64,000 nt of DNA from JADGOV01 sp963814355. GTDB lineage: Bacteria > Actinomycetota > Actinomycetes > JADGOV01. The stretch covers positions 1 to 64,000 of the forward strand of contig CAWFCZ010000015.1 of NCBI GenBank assembly GCA_963814355.1, written 5' to 3'. Below, piece after piece: positions 18,970 to 28,737 of this stretch (within the stretch, counting starts at the first letter, position 1; each line of letters opens with the position of its first letter). The notes beneath the pieces are model-generated. The model made no database searches. It was given only the letters and a program-made list of their open reading frames with translations, and was not told the DNA's origin. The position numbers and the translations under genes were made by a program.

Positions 18970-21135
18970 TCAACCGGCCGGTGGAGAGGCGGCCGGTTCG
19001 GCGTGCGCGGGCGGTTCGGCGTGCGCGGGGGGCGGTCCGGTGTGCGCGGCGAGGCCGGTGTGCGCGGCGAGGCCGGTGTGCGCGGCGAAAAAGGACAGCG
19101 TGTCGACGCTGAGCTCGACGGTGCGGCTCAGTGATCGGGCCCCGTGACCGACATCGGACTCCCGCCGCAGCAAGATCGGGGCTTCAGCGGACGTGGCGTA
19201 TTGCAGGGCGGCGCACATCTTCCGGGCGTGCATCGGGTCCACCCGGGTGTCGGAGTCGAAGACGGTGAACAGCGTCGCCGGATATGCCGTCCCCTCCCGG
19301 ACGTGGTGGTAGGGGGAGTACGACAGCAGCCAGCCGAGTTCCGTCGGGTCGGCGGCGCTGCCGTACTCGTCGTTCCAGGTCTCGCCGAGCCCGAACCGCT
19401 CGTAGCGCACCATGTCCAGCAGCGGCGCGGAACAGACCACGGCGGCGTAGCCCTGCGGGCGCTGGGTCAGTGCCGCGCCGACCAGCAGCCCACCGTTGCT
19501 GCCGCCGGAGATCCCCAACTGGGCGGGTGAGGTCCAGCCGTCGGCGACCAACCACTCCGCGGCGCAGGCGAAGTCGTCGAAGGCGTTCTGCTTGTGTTCC
19601 CGCATGCCGTCCCGGTGCCACCGTTCACCCTCCTCCGAGCCGCCCCGGAGATTGGCCACCGCGTACACCCCGCCGGCCTCCACCCAGGCCAGGATGGAGG
19701 CCGCGTAGCCGGGGGTGAGTGCGACGCCGAAGCCGCCGTAGCCGTACAGGATGGCCGGCCGGGGTCGGTCCGGTTCGGCGGCCGCCGACAGCACGAACAT
19801 CCGTACCGGCGTCCCGTCGCGACTGGGGTAGGTGACCTGGCGGGCGTGCACCGCCGGGACCACAACCGTGCCCGGCGGGTCGGCGTGCTTGCGCACCACG
19901 CCGCTGCGGGCGTCGTAGCGGTACACGCTCGGCGGGGTGACGTGGTCGGTGTAGTCGAACCAGGCCTCGAACCCGCCTTCCGGTCGCTCCGAGAGCCCGC
20001 CGACCGCGCCGAGGCCGGGCAGCGGCACCCCACCGAGCGGATCGCCCTCGGCGAGGCGGGCGAGTGTCAACTCGCTCACGGCGTGCCGGATCCGGGTGAT
20101 CAGCAGGACCGGGACCGGTGCCTGGTCGAGGATCGCGTAGTCCTCCAGGACCGCCTCCGGATCCTCGGCCACCAGATCCGCCCAGGTGTCGTAGGACGGC
20201 TGGGTGGGGGTGGTGACGCACAGCCGCCCGCGCGGCGCGTCCCGGTCGGTGAGAACGTAGAGCCGCCCGTCGCGGCCCACGTGCAGTGACGTGCGGGCAT
20301 CGACACCGACCTGCACCGGACGCAGCGCGGGGGCGTCGGGTGGGCCGGCGTGCAGGTCGGCCAGCCACACGTCGGTACGCGGCGCGGTGCCGGCACTCGC
20401 CGAGACGGTGAGCCACCGGCCGTCCCGGCTCACCGCGACGCCGTAGTAGTTGGTCTTGTCCAGCCCATCGCCGTGGACGACTTGGTCGTGCGCCGGGTCG
20501 GCGCCGAGGCGGTGCAGGAAGACCCGCCGGTGGAACTGCTCCTCGCCGGGTGGGACGGCACCGGGCGGCAGCCGGCGGACGTAGAAGAACGCCTCGCCGC
20601 CGGGCAGCCAGGCGACCGGGGAGTACCTGGTCCGGTCGATCGGCCCGTCCACCTCCGCGCCGTTCCCGAGGTCGAGCACCCGGATAGCGGACTCCTCGTC
20701 ACCGCCGCTGGAGAGCTGATATGCCAGCCGGAGGCCCTCGGAATCCGGCTGCCAGGCGTCCAGCGTGGTGGTGCCGGTGGGGTCGATGGCCATCGGGTCG
20801 AGCATCGTGAGCTCCGCCCCGTCGGGGAGTCGCAGGATCAGGACCGCGTGCTCCTGCTCCGCCCGCCGCCGCAGGAACAACGACCGCTCGCCCCGCCACA
20901 CCGGCGCGGTGACCGACCCGGCACCGAGCAGTGCACCCAGCCGGGTACGCCAGCGGTCCCGGCCCGGCAGCCCGTCGAGATAAGCCCGGGCCAGGCTGTC
21001 CTGCGCGCCCAACCAGTCCCGGGTCCGCTCGGTCGTCGGGTCCTCCAACCAGCGGTACGGGTCGGGGACAGGGTTGCCGAAGAGTTCCTCGGCGACGGCG
21101 AGGCGCGGGGCGCTCGGGTAGGTCGGAGCCGGCAT
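18970..21135 (-). CDS. Prolyl oligopeptidase family serine peptidase (S9A)
   Basis: A 721-residue peptidase with an N-terminal beta-propeller and a C-terminal alpha/beta-hydrolase domain. The nucleophile Ser is about residue 546 in GISGGSNGG, the Asp is about 629 in FDSDTRVDP, and the His is about 664 in SDVGHGA. The family start APRLAVAEELFGNPVPDPYRWLED supports ATG 21135. TAGAGT lies 7 nt before it, so the mRNA is probably leaderless. It cleaves short peptides after proline or related residues in the cytoplasm. The last 38 residues are an odd low-complexity tail built from AAHTGL and PPAHAE repeats, encoded by 18-bp DNA repeats. Confidence 0.94.
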   Translation of the reverse strand: MPAPTYPSAPRLAVAEELFGNPVPDPYRWLEDPTTERTRDWLGAQDSLARAYLDGLPGRDRWRTRLGALLGAGSVTAPVWRGERSLFLRRRAEQEHAVLILRLPDGAELTMLDPMAIDPTGTTTLDAWQPDSEGLRLAYQLSSGGDEESAIRVLDLGNGAEVDGPIDRTRYSPVAWLPGGEAFFYVRRLPPGAVPPGEEQFHRRVFLHRLGADPAHDQVVHGDGLDKTNYYGVAVSRDGRWLTVSASAGTAPRTDVWLADLHAGPPDAPALRPVQVGVDARTSLHVGRDGRLYVLTDRDAPRGRLCVTTPTQPSYDTWADLVAEDPEAVLEDYAILDQAPVPVLLITRIRHAVSELTLARLAEGDPLGGVPLPGLGAVGGLSERPEGGFEAWFDYTDHVTPPSVYRYDARSGVVRKHADPPGTVVVPAVHARQVTYPSRDGTPVRMFVLSAAAEPDRPRPAILYGYGGFGVALTPGYAASILAWVEAGGVYAVANLRGGSEEGERWHRDGMREHKQNAFDDFACAAEWLVADGWTSPAQLGISGGSNGGLLVGAALTQRPQGYAAVVCSAPLLDMVRYERFGLGETWNDEYGSAADPTELGWLLSYSPYHHVREGTAYPATLFTVFDSDTRVDPMHARKMCAALQYATSAEAPILLRRESDVGHGARSLSRTVELSVDTLSFFAAHTGLAAHTGLAAHTGPPPAHAEPPAHAEPAASPPAG
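19039..19088. repeat. 18-bp tandem repeat in the peptidase C-terminus
   Basis: GGTGTGCGCGGCGAGGCC is repeated at 19039-19056 and 19057-19074, with a partial third copy to about 19088. Further diverged copies continue to about 19000. It encodes the repeated AAHTGL tail of the minus-strand peptidase and is a likely slippage site. Confidence 0.85.
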
Positions 21136-21206
21136 GAGCCCGACTCTAGGTTGCAGGCGCGACAATTCTTCTCCCACCGGCGCCGCCCATCGGGTTGACT
21201 AGCGCT

Positions 21207-21710
21207 GTGGCCTCCGCGTTGGTGCTGAACGCGACGTACGAACCGCTCGGTGTGGTGCCGGTTCGGCGCGCGGTCACGTTGCTCCTGGTCGGCAAGGCGG
21301 AGCCGCTGCACGTCGCCGAGCGCGGGCAGATTCGCTCGGCGTCGCTGGTGCTCGCCGTGCCAACCGTGATCCGGCTCAGCCGCTACGTCGTGGTGCCCTA
21401 CCGCTCAGCGGTACCGCTGACCCGGCACGGCGTGTTGCGCCGCGACCGTGGGGTCTGCGCGTACTGCGGCGAGAAGGCCTCCACCCTGGACCACGTCATC
21501 CCGCGCAGCCGCGGCGGCCGGCACGACTGGGACAACGTGGTGGCCTGCTGCATCCGGTGCAACGGCCGCAAGGGCAACCAGTTGCTGACCGACCTCGGCT
21601 GGCGGCTGCACGTGCAGCCCAGGGTACCGGCCGGAACGCACGTGCTGGTGGCCCGCTTCGGGGAGGTGCACCCGCACTGGGCGCCCTACGTGCCGGGGAT
21701 CGCGGCCTGA
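21207..21710 (+). CDS. HNH endonuclease family protein
   Basis: A roughly 167-residue protein with a C-terminal HNH zinc-finger nuclease domain: CAYCGEKASTLDHVIPRSRG, then NVVACCIRCNGRKGN. Two CxxC pairs flank the DH catalytic segment. The N-terminal half (LVLNATYEPLGVVPVRRA) is the conserved actinobacterial form of this family. The physiological role is unknown; it is probably a DNA nuclease in repair or element control. GTG 21207 is my preferred start; TTG 21195 is also possible. It is divergent from the peptidase gene and 20 bp upstream of the amidase. Confidence 0.85.
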   Translation: MASALVLNATYEPLGVVPVRRAVTLLLVGKAEPLHVAERGQIRSASLVLAVPTVIRLSRYVVVPYRSAVPLTRHGVLRRDRGVCAYCGEKASTLDHVIPRSRGGRHDWDNVVACCIRCNGRKGNQLLTDLGWRLHVQPRVPAGTHVLVARFGEVHPHWAPYVPGIAA

Positions 21711-21730
21711 GCGGTAGGTACCCTGCCGGC

Positions 21731-23143
21731 ATGGCCGACCTGCACGATCTTTCCGCCGTGGATCAGGCGGCCGCCATCCGGCGCGGTGATCTGGACCCGG
21801 TGGAGCTCACCGAGCACTACCTGGGCCGTATCGAGCGCGGTGCGGACGCCGTGGGCGCTTTTGTCACGGTCACCGCCGAGGCCGCGCTCGCGGCCGCCGG
21901 GGCGGCGTCCCGGGCGATCCGCGACGGCGCGGCGCTGCCCCCGCTGCACGGGGTGCCGACGGCCATCAAGGACCTCAACCTCACCGCCGGGGTACGCACC
22001 ACGCTGGGCAGTGCGGTCTTCGCCGAGAACGTCCCGGACATCGACGACCACGTCGTCCGCCGGCTCCGGGCGGCCGGGACGATCAGCCTTGGCAAGACGA
22101 ACACGCCGGAGTTCGGCGTACCGTGCTACACCGAGCCGGAGGTGGCGCCTCCGGCCCGCTCGCCCTGGGACCTGTCCCGGACCGCCGGCGGTTCCAGCGG
22201 CGGCGCGGCGGCCGCCGTCGCCGCCGGGTTGGTGCCCTTCGCCCAGGGCAGCGACGGCGGCGGCTCGATCCGGACGCCCGCGGCCTGCTGCGGGCTGATC
22301 GGGCTGAAACCGGCCCGCGGGCGGGTCAGCCTCGGGCCGGTGGTCGCCGACCTGCACGGCCTGGGCACCATCGGCCCGATCGCCCGGACTGTCCGGGACG
22401 CCGCCGCGATGCTGGACGCGATGACCGGACCGTTCCCGGGCGACCCGCACTGGGCAACGGCGCCGCACACCTCCTTTGCCTCCTTCGCCGACCGCCCGCC
22501 GGGCCGGTTGCGGATCGGGCGCTACCGCGACTCGGCGGTGACGGACGCGGTCCTGGACGCCGATTCCCTGGCGGCCTGGGAGTCGGCGAGCGTGCTGCTC
22601 GCCGATCTGGGTCACGACGTGGAGGACACCGCGCCGCCGTTTGGTGCCGAGCAGCTTCCGGTGTTCGAGACGGTCTGGTCGGTCAGCGCGGCGATGGCGC
22701 CGGTTGGGCCGGCGGACGAGGCTCGGCTGCGCCCACTCACCCGCTGGCACCGGGAGCGGGGCCGGGGGACCTCGGCGGTGACCTACGCCGCCGCGCTGGC
22801 CCAGCTCCAGCGGGCCGCCCGGCTCGCGGTGCAACGCAGCGACACCTACGACGTGGTGCTCGTACCGGCGCTGGCCACCCTGCCGCCGCCGGTCGGGGCG
22901 CTGCGCGACGACGCCGACCCGGCGGCGGATTTCGCCGCGCAGCTGCGCTTCACCCCGTATGCGGCGATGTACAACGTCACCGGCCAGCCGGCGATCACCC
23001 TTCCGGTGTACCGGAGTGCGACCGGCTTCCCGGTGTCGGTGATGCTCGCCGGCCGCCCGGCGGATGAGGGCACGCTGATCGCGCTGGCCGCCCAGCTGTG
23101 CGCGGCCCGGCCGGAGGTGGGCCGCACCCCGCCTGGATGGTGA
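21731..23143 (+). CDS. Amidase (amidase signature family)
   Basis: A 470-residue amidase with the Ser-cisSer-Lys triad: the lysine in TAIKDLN and the serines in RTAGGSSGGAAAAVA. QGSDGGGSIRTPA is the usual next motif. It hydrolyses carboxylic amides; GatA is unlikely because no gatB or gatC is adjacent and the C-terminal part differs. Start ATG 21731 follows TACCCT (21719-21724) by 6 nt, the leaderless pattern. The substrate is unknown. Confidence 0.92.
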   Translation: MADLHDLSAVDQAAAIRRGDLDPVELTEHYLGRIERGADAVGAFVTVTAEAALAAAGAASRAIRDGAALPPLHGVPTAIKDLNLTAGVRTTLGSAVFAENVPDIDDHVVRRLRAAGTISLGKTNTPEFGVPCYTEPEVAPPARSPWDLSRTAGGSSGGAAAAVAAGLVPFAQGSDGGGSIRTPAACCGLIGLKPARGRVSLGPVVADLHGLGTIGPIARTVRDAAAMLDAMTGPFPGDPHWATAPHTSFASFADRPPGRLRIGRYRDSAVTDAVLDADSLAAWESASVLLADLGHDVEDTAPPFGAEQLPVFETVWSVSAAMAPVGPADEARLRPLTRWHRERGRGTSAVTYAAALAQLQRAARLAVQRSDTYDVVLVPALATLPPPVGALRDDADPAADFAAQLRFTPYAAMYNVTGQPAITLPVYRSATGFPVSVMLAGRPADEGTLIALAAQLCAARPEVGRTPPGW

Positions 23144-23185
23144 CCGGCAGCTGCCCGTTCCAGCGGGTGACCTAGCGTTTGCGCC

Positions 23186-25201
23186 ATGGACCGGCTCAAG
23201 GCGTTGGCGGCGGCGCACGGCGTGGCGACGGAGTACGAGGACCAGAGCCACCGCCGGGTCGAGGTGGCGCCCGCGGCGATCCGCAATGTGCTCGCCGCCC
23301 TCGGCGTGGACAGCTCGGCCGACCCGGTTGGCGGCGGCGATGCGCCACCCGGCCAGGCGGCCGACGATGCCGACCTGCCGCCCACGGTGGTCACCACGCT
23401 CGGCCGGTCACCGCGGCTGTCACCCGGGCCGGTGTCGGTGGAGCTGGAAGACGGCGGCCTGGTGGCCACCACCGTCGCCGGTCTCGCGGAGCTGCCGCTC
23501 GGCTGGCATCGGCTGCGCCGGACCGACCGGGTGAACGGCCGGACCGCCACCCTGGCGGTGACCCCGGAACGGGCGCCGCTGCCGCCGCGGGCCTGGGGCT
23601 GGATGATCCAGCTGTACGCGATCCGGTCGGCATCCTCCTGGGGCTTCGGCGACTTCGCCGACCTGGCAGAGCTGGCCCGCTGGAGCGGGGTCGAGCTCGG
23701 TGCCGGCCTGGTTCTCGTCAACCCGGTGCATGCGGTGGCCCCGGTGCTGCCGCTGGAGCCCTCGCCGTACTACCCGACCTCGCGACGCTTCGTCAATCCG
23801 ATCTACCTGCGCCTCGAGCTCACCGGTGAATACCTGACCGCCCCGCCGGAGCTGCGCGCCGAGGTCGACGCGCTCGGCGTGCCGCTGCGCGATCGGAACA
23901 GGGCGGACCGGCTGGACCGCGACGCGGTGTGGACGGCGAAGGGCGCCGCCCTGGCGCTGCTGTGGCCGTACGCACGCCGCGAGGCGCTGGTCGACTACCG
24001 CCGCCGCACCCCGGGCATCGACGAGTACGCGCTGTTCGTCGCCCTCGCGGAGCGGCACGGCGTCTCCTGGCCGGATTGGCCGGCGGAGTTGCACGATCCC
24101 GGTGGCCCGGCGGCCCGCCTGGCCCGGGAGGAACTCCGGGACCGGGTGGACTTCGCCGCCTGGCTGCAACTGCTGTGCGCCGAGCAGCTGGCAGCCGCTC
24201 AGCAGGCGGCGACTGACGCCGGCATGCCGGTCGGCATCGTCCACGACCTGGCGGTCGGCGTCGACCCCGGGGGCGCCGACGCCTGGGCGCTGCAGGACGT
24301 GCTGGCCGGGGCGGCCACAGTCGGCGCCCCGCCGGACCTGTTCAACCAGCAGGGCCAGAACTGGCAGCTGCCGCCGTGGCACCCGCGACGGCTGGCCGAG
24401 GCCGGGTACGCGCCCTACCGCGAGCTGCTCCGCTCCATCCTGGGAGCCGGCGGGGGAGTACGGATCGACCACATCCTCGGACTGTTCCGGCTCTGGTGGA
24501 TCCCGGCCGGCTCGACCGCCGCGGAAGGCTCTTTCGTCGCCTACGACGACGAGGCGCTGCTCGGCATCCTCGCCCTGGAGGCACACCGGGCCGGCTCGAT
24601 CGTGGTGGGGGAAGATCTCGGCACCGTGGAGCGCCGGGTCCAGACCACCCTGGTCGACCGGGGGATCGTCGGCTCGGCGGTGCTCTGGTTCGAGCGCTAC
24701 GTCGACCCGGTGACCGGCGCCGACGGCGACCGCAAGCGGCCGGCGGACTGGCGGGAACTCGCGCTGGCCAGCGTCACTACCCACGACCTGCCGACCGCCG
24801 CCGGATTCCTGGCCGCCGAGCACGTCCGGGTCCGCGACGAACTCGGTCAGCTGACCCGTCCCGTCGCGCAGGAGCGGGCACTAGCCGAACGCGACCGGGT
24901 CGAGCTGCTCGGGCTGCTGCATTCCGAAGGCCTGCTGGACGACGGCGCCGACCCGGTCCTGGCCATGCACGAGTTCCTGGCCCGGACGCCGTGCCGGCTG
25001 GTGGTCGCCCAACCGGCGGACGCGGTCGGGGACCTGCGCCAGCCCAACCTGCCCGGCACCACGGACGCCTACCCCAACTGGCTTCTGCCGGTGGCCGGGC
25101 CGGACGGGCCGGTCACTCTGGAGGACCTCCAGGGCTCGGCCCGAGTACGGCGGATCGCGGCTGCCGTGGGCCGCGACCGCAGCCGGGCCGACGTCCGCTA
25201 A
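23186..25201 (+). CDS. malQ: 4-alpha-glucanotransferase (amylomaltase, GH77)
   Basis: A 671-residue GH77 enzyme that transfers maltodextrin segments between alpha-1,4-glucans. The landmarks are SSWGFGDFADL, NPVHAVAP with SPYYPTSRRF, the nucleophile Asp in VRIDHILGLFRLWWIP, the acid/base Glu in VVGEDLGTVE, and the stabilising Asp in SVTTHDLPT. The N-terminal roughly 130 residues are the actinobacterial extension (RVEVAPAAIRNVLAALGVD). ATG 23186 follows TAGCGT by 7 nt. The TAA stop forms part of the -10 hexamer of the next gene. Confidence 0.95.
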   Translation: MDRLKALAAAHGVATEYEDQSHRRVEVAPAAIRNVLAALGVDSSADPVGGGDAPPGQAADDADLPPTVVTTLGRSPRLSPGPVSVELEDGGLVATTVAGLAELPLGWHRLRRTDRVNGRTATLAVTPERAPLPPRAWGWMIQLYAIRSASSWGFGDFADLAELARWSGVELGAGLVLVNPVHAVAPVLPLEPSPYYPTSRRFVNPIYLRLELTGEYLTAPPELRAEVDALGVPLRDRNRADRLDRDAVWTAKGAALALLWPYARREALVDYRRRTPGIDEYALFVALAERHGVSWPDWPAELHDPGGPAARLAREELRDRVDFAAWLQLLCAEQLAAAQQAATDAGMPVGIVHDLAVGVDPGGADAWALQDVLAGAATVGAPPDLFNQQGQNWQLPPWHPRRLAEAGYAPYRELLRSILGAGGGVRIDHILGLFRLWWIPAGSTAAEGSFVAYDDEALLGILALEAHRAGSIVVGEDLGTVERRVQTTLVDRGIVGSAVLWFERYVDPVTGADGDRKRPADWRELALASVTTHDLPTAAGFLAAEHVRVRDELGQLTRPVAQERALAERDRVELLGLLHSEGLLDDGADPVLAMHEFLARTPCRLVVAQPADAVGDLRQPNLPGTTDAYPNWLLPVAGPDGPVTLEDLQGSARVRRIAAAVGRDRSRADVR

Positions 25202-25211
25202 CGTCGTTCTG

Positions 25212-25589
25212 ATGACGCCCGCCGTGCCGCCCGACCGCCGTTCGCACCTCCGCCGACCCGCTGCCCGGGCGAGCGGCGGCCTGGTACTCGCCGTGCTGGT
25301 GCTGGCGGCTTCCGGCTCGGCAGCTTGGGCCGACGACAGCGGCGAGGTGGCCGGTGGCGGGTTGGGCAATTGGGGCATCCTGCTGCGGCTGCTGTGGCCG
25401 ACGCTCATCGCGTTGCTCGTCATCTCCGCGCTGGCCGCGCTGCCTCGGCTGCTGCGCCGTCCCCGGTACCGTCCGGGTAAGCCCTGGCCGCATGACCCGC
25501 TCTGGTTCGCCGGGGCCGAGAACCCGGAGCGGGCCTTGGCCGGCGTTCGCCCGGTCCGACGCAGTGGAGGTGCCAGTGCCGACTGGTGA
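25212..25589 (+). CDS. Small membrane protein of unknown function
   Basis: A 125-residue protein with an N-terminal signal-like segment (GGLVLAVLVLAASGSAAWA), a second hydrophobic span (ILLRLLWPTLIALLVISALAAL) and a basic cytoplasmic-looking tail (RRPRYRPGKPWPHDPLWF). I do not recognise a function. ATG 25212 lies 7 nt after TAACGT, which includes the malQ stop. The 3' end overlaps the DUF5130 gene by 14 bp, so the two are probably coupled and act together at the membrane. Confidence 0.75.
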   Translation: MTPAVPPDRRSHLRRPAARASGGLVLAVLVLAASGSAAWADDSGEVAGGGLGNWGILLRLLWPTLIALLVISALAALPRLLRRPRYRPGKPWPHDPLWFAGAENPERALAGVRPVRRSGGASADW

Positions 25590-26007
25590 GGCGTTCACCG
25601 ACGGGCAGCTTCGGGAGATCTCCGCGGCCTTGAGCACCGCGAGCAACGAGAGCGGGCTGCACTTCTCGGTCTTCGTCGGTGCTCCCGACGGGCCGCCGCG
25701 GGACTATGCCGAGCGGCTGCTCGCCGCGCTGGGGGATCGAGCCGAGACCGGGGTGCTGATGCTGGTCTCGCCCGGTGACCGCCGCTTGGAGATCGTCACC
25801 GGTACGGCCGCCAGTCGTCGGGTACCGGACCGCGCCTGTGCGCTGGCTGCCCTGTCGATGCGGACCAGCTTCGTCGGCGGCGATCTTGCCGGTGGCATCG
25901 TCACCGGTATCCGGATGCTGGCCGAGGCCGCCGGGGAGAGCCGGGAGATCGCGGGCACCAGCCACACCGGCGCCGCCCCGCCGGCCCTCGGCACCGCGCC
26001 GCACTGA
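25576..26007 (+). CDS. DUF5130/TPM-like protein
   Basis: A 143-residue protein. Segments TGEAFTDGQLREISAAL, SVFVGAPDG, ETGVLMLVSPGDRRLEIVTG and GDLAGGIVTGIRML match the layout of DUF5130, a relative of the TPM fold found in actinobacteria. The molecular role is unknown. GTG 25576 follows GGAGG at 5 nt. It overlaps the upstream membrane-protein gene. Its TGA directly abuts the TCA (antisense stop) of pepN, so two convergent genes end back to back with no spacer. Confidence 0.75.
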   Translation: MPTGEAFTDGQLREISAALSTASNESGLHFSVFVGAPDGPPRDYAERLLAALGDRAETGVLMLVSPGDRRLEIVTGTAASRRVPDRACALAALSMRTSFVGGDLAGGIVTGIRMLAEAAGESREIAGTSHTGAAPPALGTAPH

Positions 26008-28575
26008 TCATCCGGCTAGCCGGTCCTTCTCCTGCGCCGCCAGCGCGCGGGTTATCCCGGCGCGGGCCTCCAGGACCAGCCGGCGCAACGCGGCCGGCGG
26101 CTGCTCGCGCTTCAGATAGGCGTCGGTCGCGGTCACCGTCTCGGGGCTGATCACCAAGTACGGGTACAGGCCCTCGACCAGGGTCTGGGCCGCCTCCAGC
26201 GTCCGTTCGGCCCAGATCCGGCCCACCATGGCGAAGTAGAGGTCGACGTAGCCGCGCAGCAAGTCGCGCTGGTCCGGCTGCTGGAAGCCCAGCACTGTCG
26301 CGGTTTGCATGGCGTTGGGCAGCTCGTCCTGGTCGACCAGCTGCGCCCAGGCCGCCGCCTTGGCCGCCGGGTCGGGCCGGGCGGCCAGCGCGGTGGCGGC
26401 TCGCCGCTCGCCGGCCGCGGTGTTGTCCCGGACGCGTTCGGCCGCGATGTCCTCGGTGCCGCGGGCGCCGAGCACGACGAGGCGGGTGAGCACCGTCCAC
26501 CGCAGTTCGGTGTCCAGGTTGAGCCCGGGGATCGTCCGGTCTCCGGCGAGGATGTCGCTCAGCAGGGCCACCTGCTCGGCGGTGGTCGCCGAGGAGCTGA
26601 ACGCGCGCATCCAGACCAACTGGAAGTCGCTGCCCGGCTCGGCGCCCAGCAGCCGGTCCCGGGCGGTGTCGGCCATCACGGCCAATCCGCTCGCCCGCCA
26701 CGCCGGGTCGGCGAAGGAGTCGACCGCGAGCTTGGCCTGCCGCAGCAGGGTCTGCACCACGCCGACCTCGACCTCGCTGCCGACGCCGCCGAGGACCAGG
26801 GCCACGTAGTCCCGGGTGGCCATCTCGGCGTCCCTGGTCATGTCCCACGCGGCCGCCCAGCACAGCGCCCGGGCCAGCGAGCTGGGCAACTCACCGATTC
26901 CCTCCCGTGCGGTGGCCAGCGACCGGTCGTCGAGGCGGATCTTGGCGTACGTCAGGTCGTCGTCGTTGACCAGTAGCAGGTCCGGCTGCGGTTGCCCGAC
27001 CAGCTCCGGCACCTCGGTCCGGGCGCCGACCACGTCCAGTTCGAGTCGTTGCCGGCGACTCAGCGTGCCCTCGGTCCGGTCGTAGAGCCCGATCGCGAGC
27101 CGGTGCGAGCGCAGCGTGGGGTGCTCGGCCGGGGCCTGTTGGACGATCGCGAAGGAGGCGTACCTGCCATCCGGGGTCACGGTGAAGTTCGCCCGCAGCG
27201 TGTTCACCCCGGCGGTCTGCAACCACTCGGCGGACCAGGCCGTCAGATCGCGCCCGCTGGCCTCCTCCAGCGCGCCGAGCAGGTCGGCGAGGGTGGTATT
27301 GCCCCAGGCGTGCCGCTGGAAATAGCCGCGCATGGCGGCCAGGAATTCCTCCCGGCCGACCCAGGCCACCAACTGCTTGAGGACGCTGGCGCCCTTGGCG
27401 TAGGTGATGCCGTCGAAGTTGACCTTCACCGCTTCGTTGTCGACGATGTCCGCGGCGATCGGGTGCGTCGAGGGGAGCTGATCCTGGCGGTAGGCCCAGG
27501 TCTTCTCCAGGTTGCAGAAGGTGGTCCAGGCGCTGGGATACAGGCCGCTCTCGGCCTGGGCGAACACCGCCATGAAGGAGGCGAAGGACTCGTTCAGCCA
27601 CAGGTCGTCCCACCAGCGCATGGTGACCAGGTCGCCGAACCACATGTGGGCCATCTCGTGCAGCACGATCTCGGCCCGCTGCTCGTACAGGGAACGGGTC
27701 TCCCGGGACCGGAAGACGTAGTCGTCGAGGAAGGTGACGCAGCCGGCGTTCTCCATGGCGCCGGCGTTGAACTCCGGCACGAACAGCTGGTCGTACTTGC
27801 CGAACGGGTACGGATAGCGGAAGCTCTCCTCGAAGAAGGCGAAGCCCGCCTTGGTGACCCGGAACATCTCCTCGGCGTCGAGATGGGGCGCCAAGGACCG
27901 ACGGCAGTACAACCCGAGCGGAATCTCCCCGCCGCGGCCGGCATGTCGCTCGTGCACAACGGCGTACGGGCCGGCGACCACCGCGGTGATGTAGGTCGAC
28001 ATCCGCGGGCTGTCGGCGAAGCGCCAGACCCGCGTGCCCCCCGGTGCCCCGGCGGAGGGAGCGGGCTCCGCGCGCGGTGCCATGTTAGAGATGACCTGCC
28101 AGGCCCCCGGGGCGGTCACGGTGAATCGGAAGGCCGACTTGAGATCGGGCTGGTCGAAGCAGGCGTAGGCCCGGTGCGCGTCGAAGGTCTCGAACTGGGT
28201 GTAGAGGTAGACCTCGCCGTCGGCCGGGTCGACGAAGCGATGCAGCCCTTCGCCGGTGCGCATGTAGGCGCACTCCGCGATCACCCGTACGACGTTGTCG
28301 GCCGCCAGACCCTCGAGCTGGATGCGGTTGCCGTCGAAGACCTCGGCGGCCTCGAGCGCCCGACCGTTCAGGACCACCTCGACGACGGCGGGCGCGGTCA
28401 GGTTGAGGAACGTCGCACCTCCGGGCTCGGTGCAGCTGAAGCGGATCTCCGACGTGGAGCGGAAGGTCCCTCCATCCGGGGCGGAGGCCAGGTCGAGTTG
28501 GACCGACGTCATGTCGACGGCCACCAACCGGGCGCGGTGCGCGGCCTCCTCGCGATGCAGGTTGTTCGAACTCAC
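26008..28575 (-). CDS. pepN: Aminopeptidase N (M1 zinc metallopeptidase)
   Basis: An 855-residue cytoplasmic aminopeptidase. The exopeptidase motif is GAMENAG. The zinc site is HEMAHMWFGDLVTMRWWDD, then LNESFA, which gives HExxH with the distal Glu. The ERAP-like C-terminal helical domain is complete. Start GTG 28575, reading VSSNNLHREEA, is the family start and has AGGAG about 10 nt upstream; the open frame to 29169 is non-coding extension. Divergent from the DsbA-like gene across 162 bp. It removes N-terminal residues during the last steps of protein turnover. Confidence 0.95.
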   Translation of the reverse strand: MSSNNLHREEAAHRARLVAVDMTSVQLDLASAPDGGTFRSTSEIRFSCTEPGGATFLNLTAPAVVEVVLNGRALEAAEVFDGNRIQLEGLAADNVVRVIAECAYMRTGEGLHRFVDPADGEVYLYTQFETFDAHRAYACFDQPDLKSAFRFTVTAPGAWQVISNMAPRAEPAPSAGAPGGTRVWRFADSPRMSTYITAVVAGPYAVVHERHAGRGGEIPLGLYCRRSLAPHLDAEEMFRVTKAGFAFFEESFRYPYPFGKYDQLFVPEFNAGAMENAGCVTFLDDYVFRSRETRSLYEQRAEIVLHEMAHMWFGDLVTMRWWDDLWLNESFASFMAVFAQAESGLYPSAWTTFCNLEKTWAYRQDQLPSTHPIAADIVDNEAVKVNFDGITYAKGASVLKQLVAWVGREEFLAAMRGYFQRHAWGNTTLADLLGALEEASGRDLTAWSAEWLQTAGVNTLRANFTVTPDGRYASFAIVQQAPAEHPTLRSHRLAIGLYDRTEGTLSRRQRLELDVVGARTEVPELVGQPQPDLLLVNDDDLTYAKIRLDDRSLATAREGIGELPSSLARALCWAAAWDMTRDAEMATRDYVALVLGGVGSEVEVGVVQTLLRQAKLAVDSFADPAWRASGLAVMADTARDRLLGAEPGSDFQLVWMRAFSSSATTAEQVALLSDILAGDRTIPGLNLDTELRWTVLTRLVVLGARGTEDIAAERVRDNTAAGERRAATALAARPDPAAKAAAWAQLVDQDELPNAMQTATVLGFQQPDQRDLLRGYVDLYFAMVGRIWAERTLEAAQTLVEGLYPYLVISPETVTATDAYLKREQPPAALRRLVLEARAGITRALAAQEKDRLAG

Positions 28576-28737
28576 GGGTGAGCGACTCCTCTTGGTGACG
28601 GCAACATGACGAAACGGGCACCGCTGGGGAAACGGCGCACCTAACTCCCCGCGATCCTCGCACGCCGGACCAGAGCGGCCGGGGTTGTCGGAACCCTGGT
28701 CGGGGTTGTGGGAGCCCAGCCGGGGGAGGAGGCGGGC

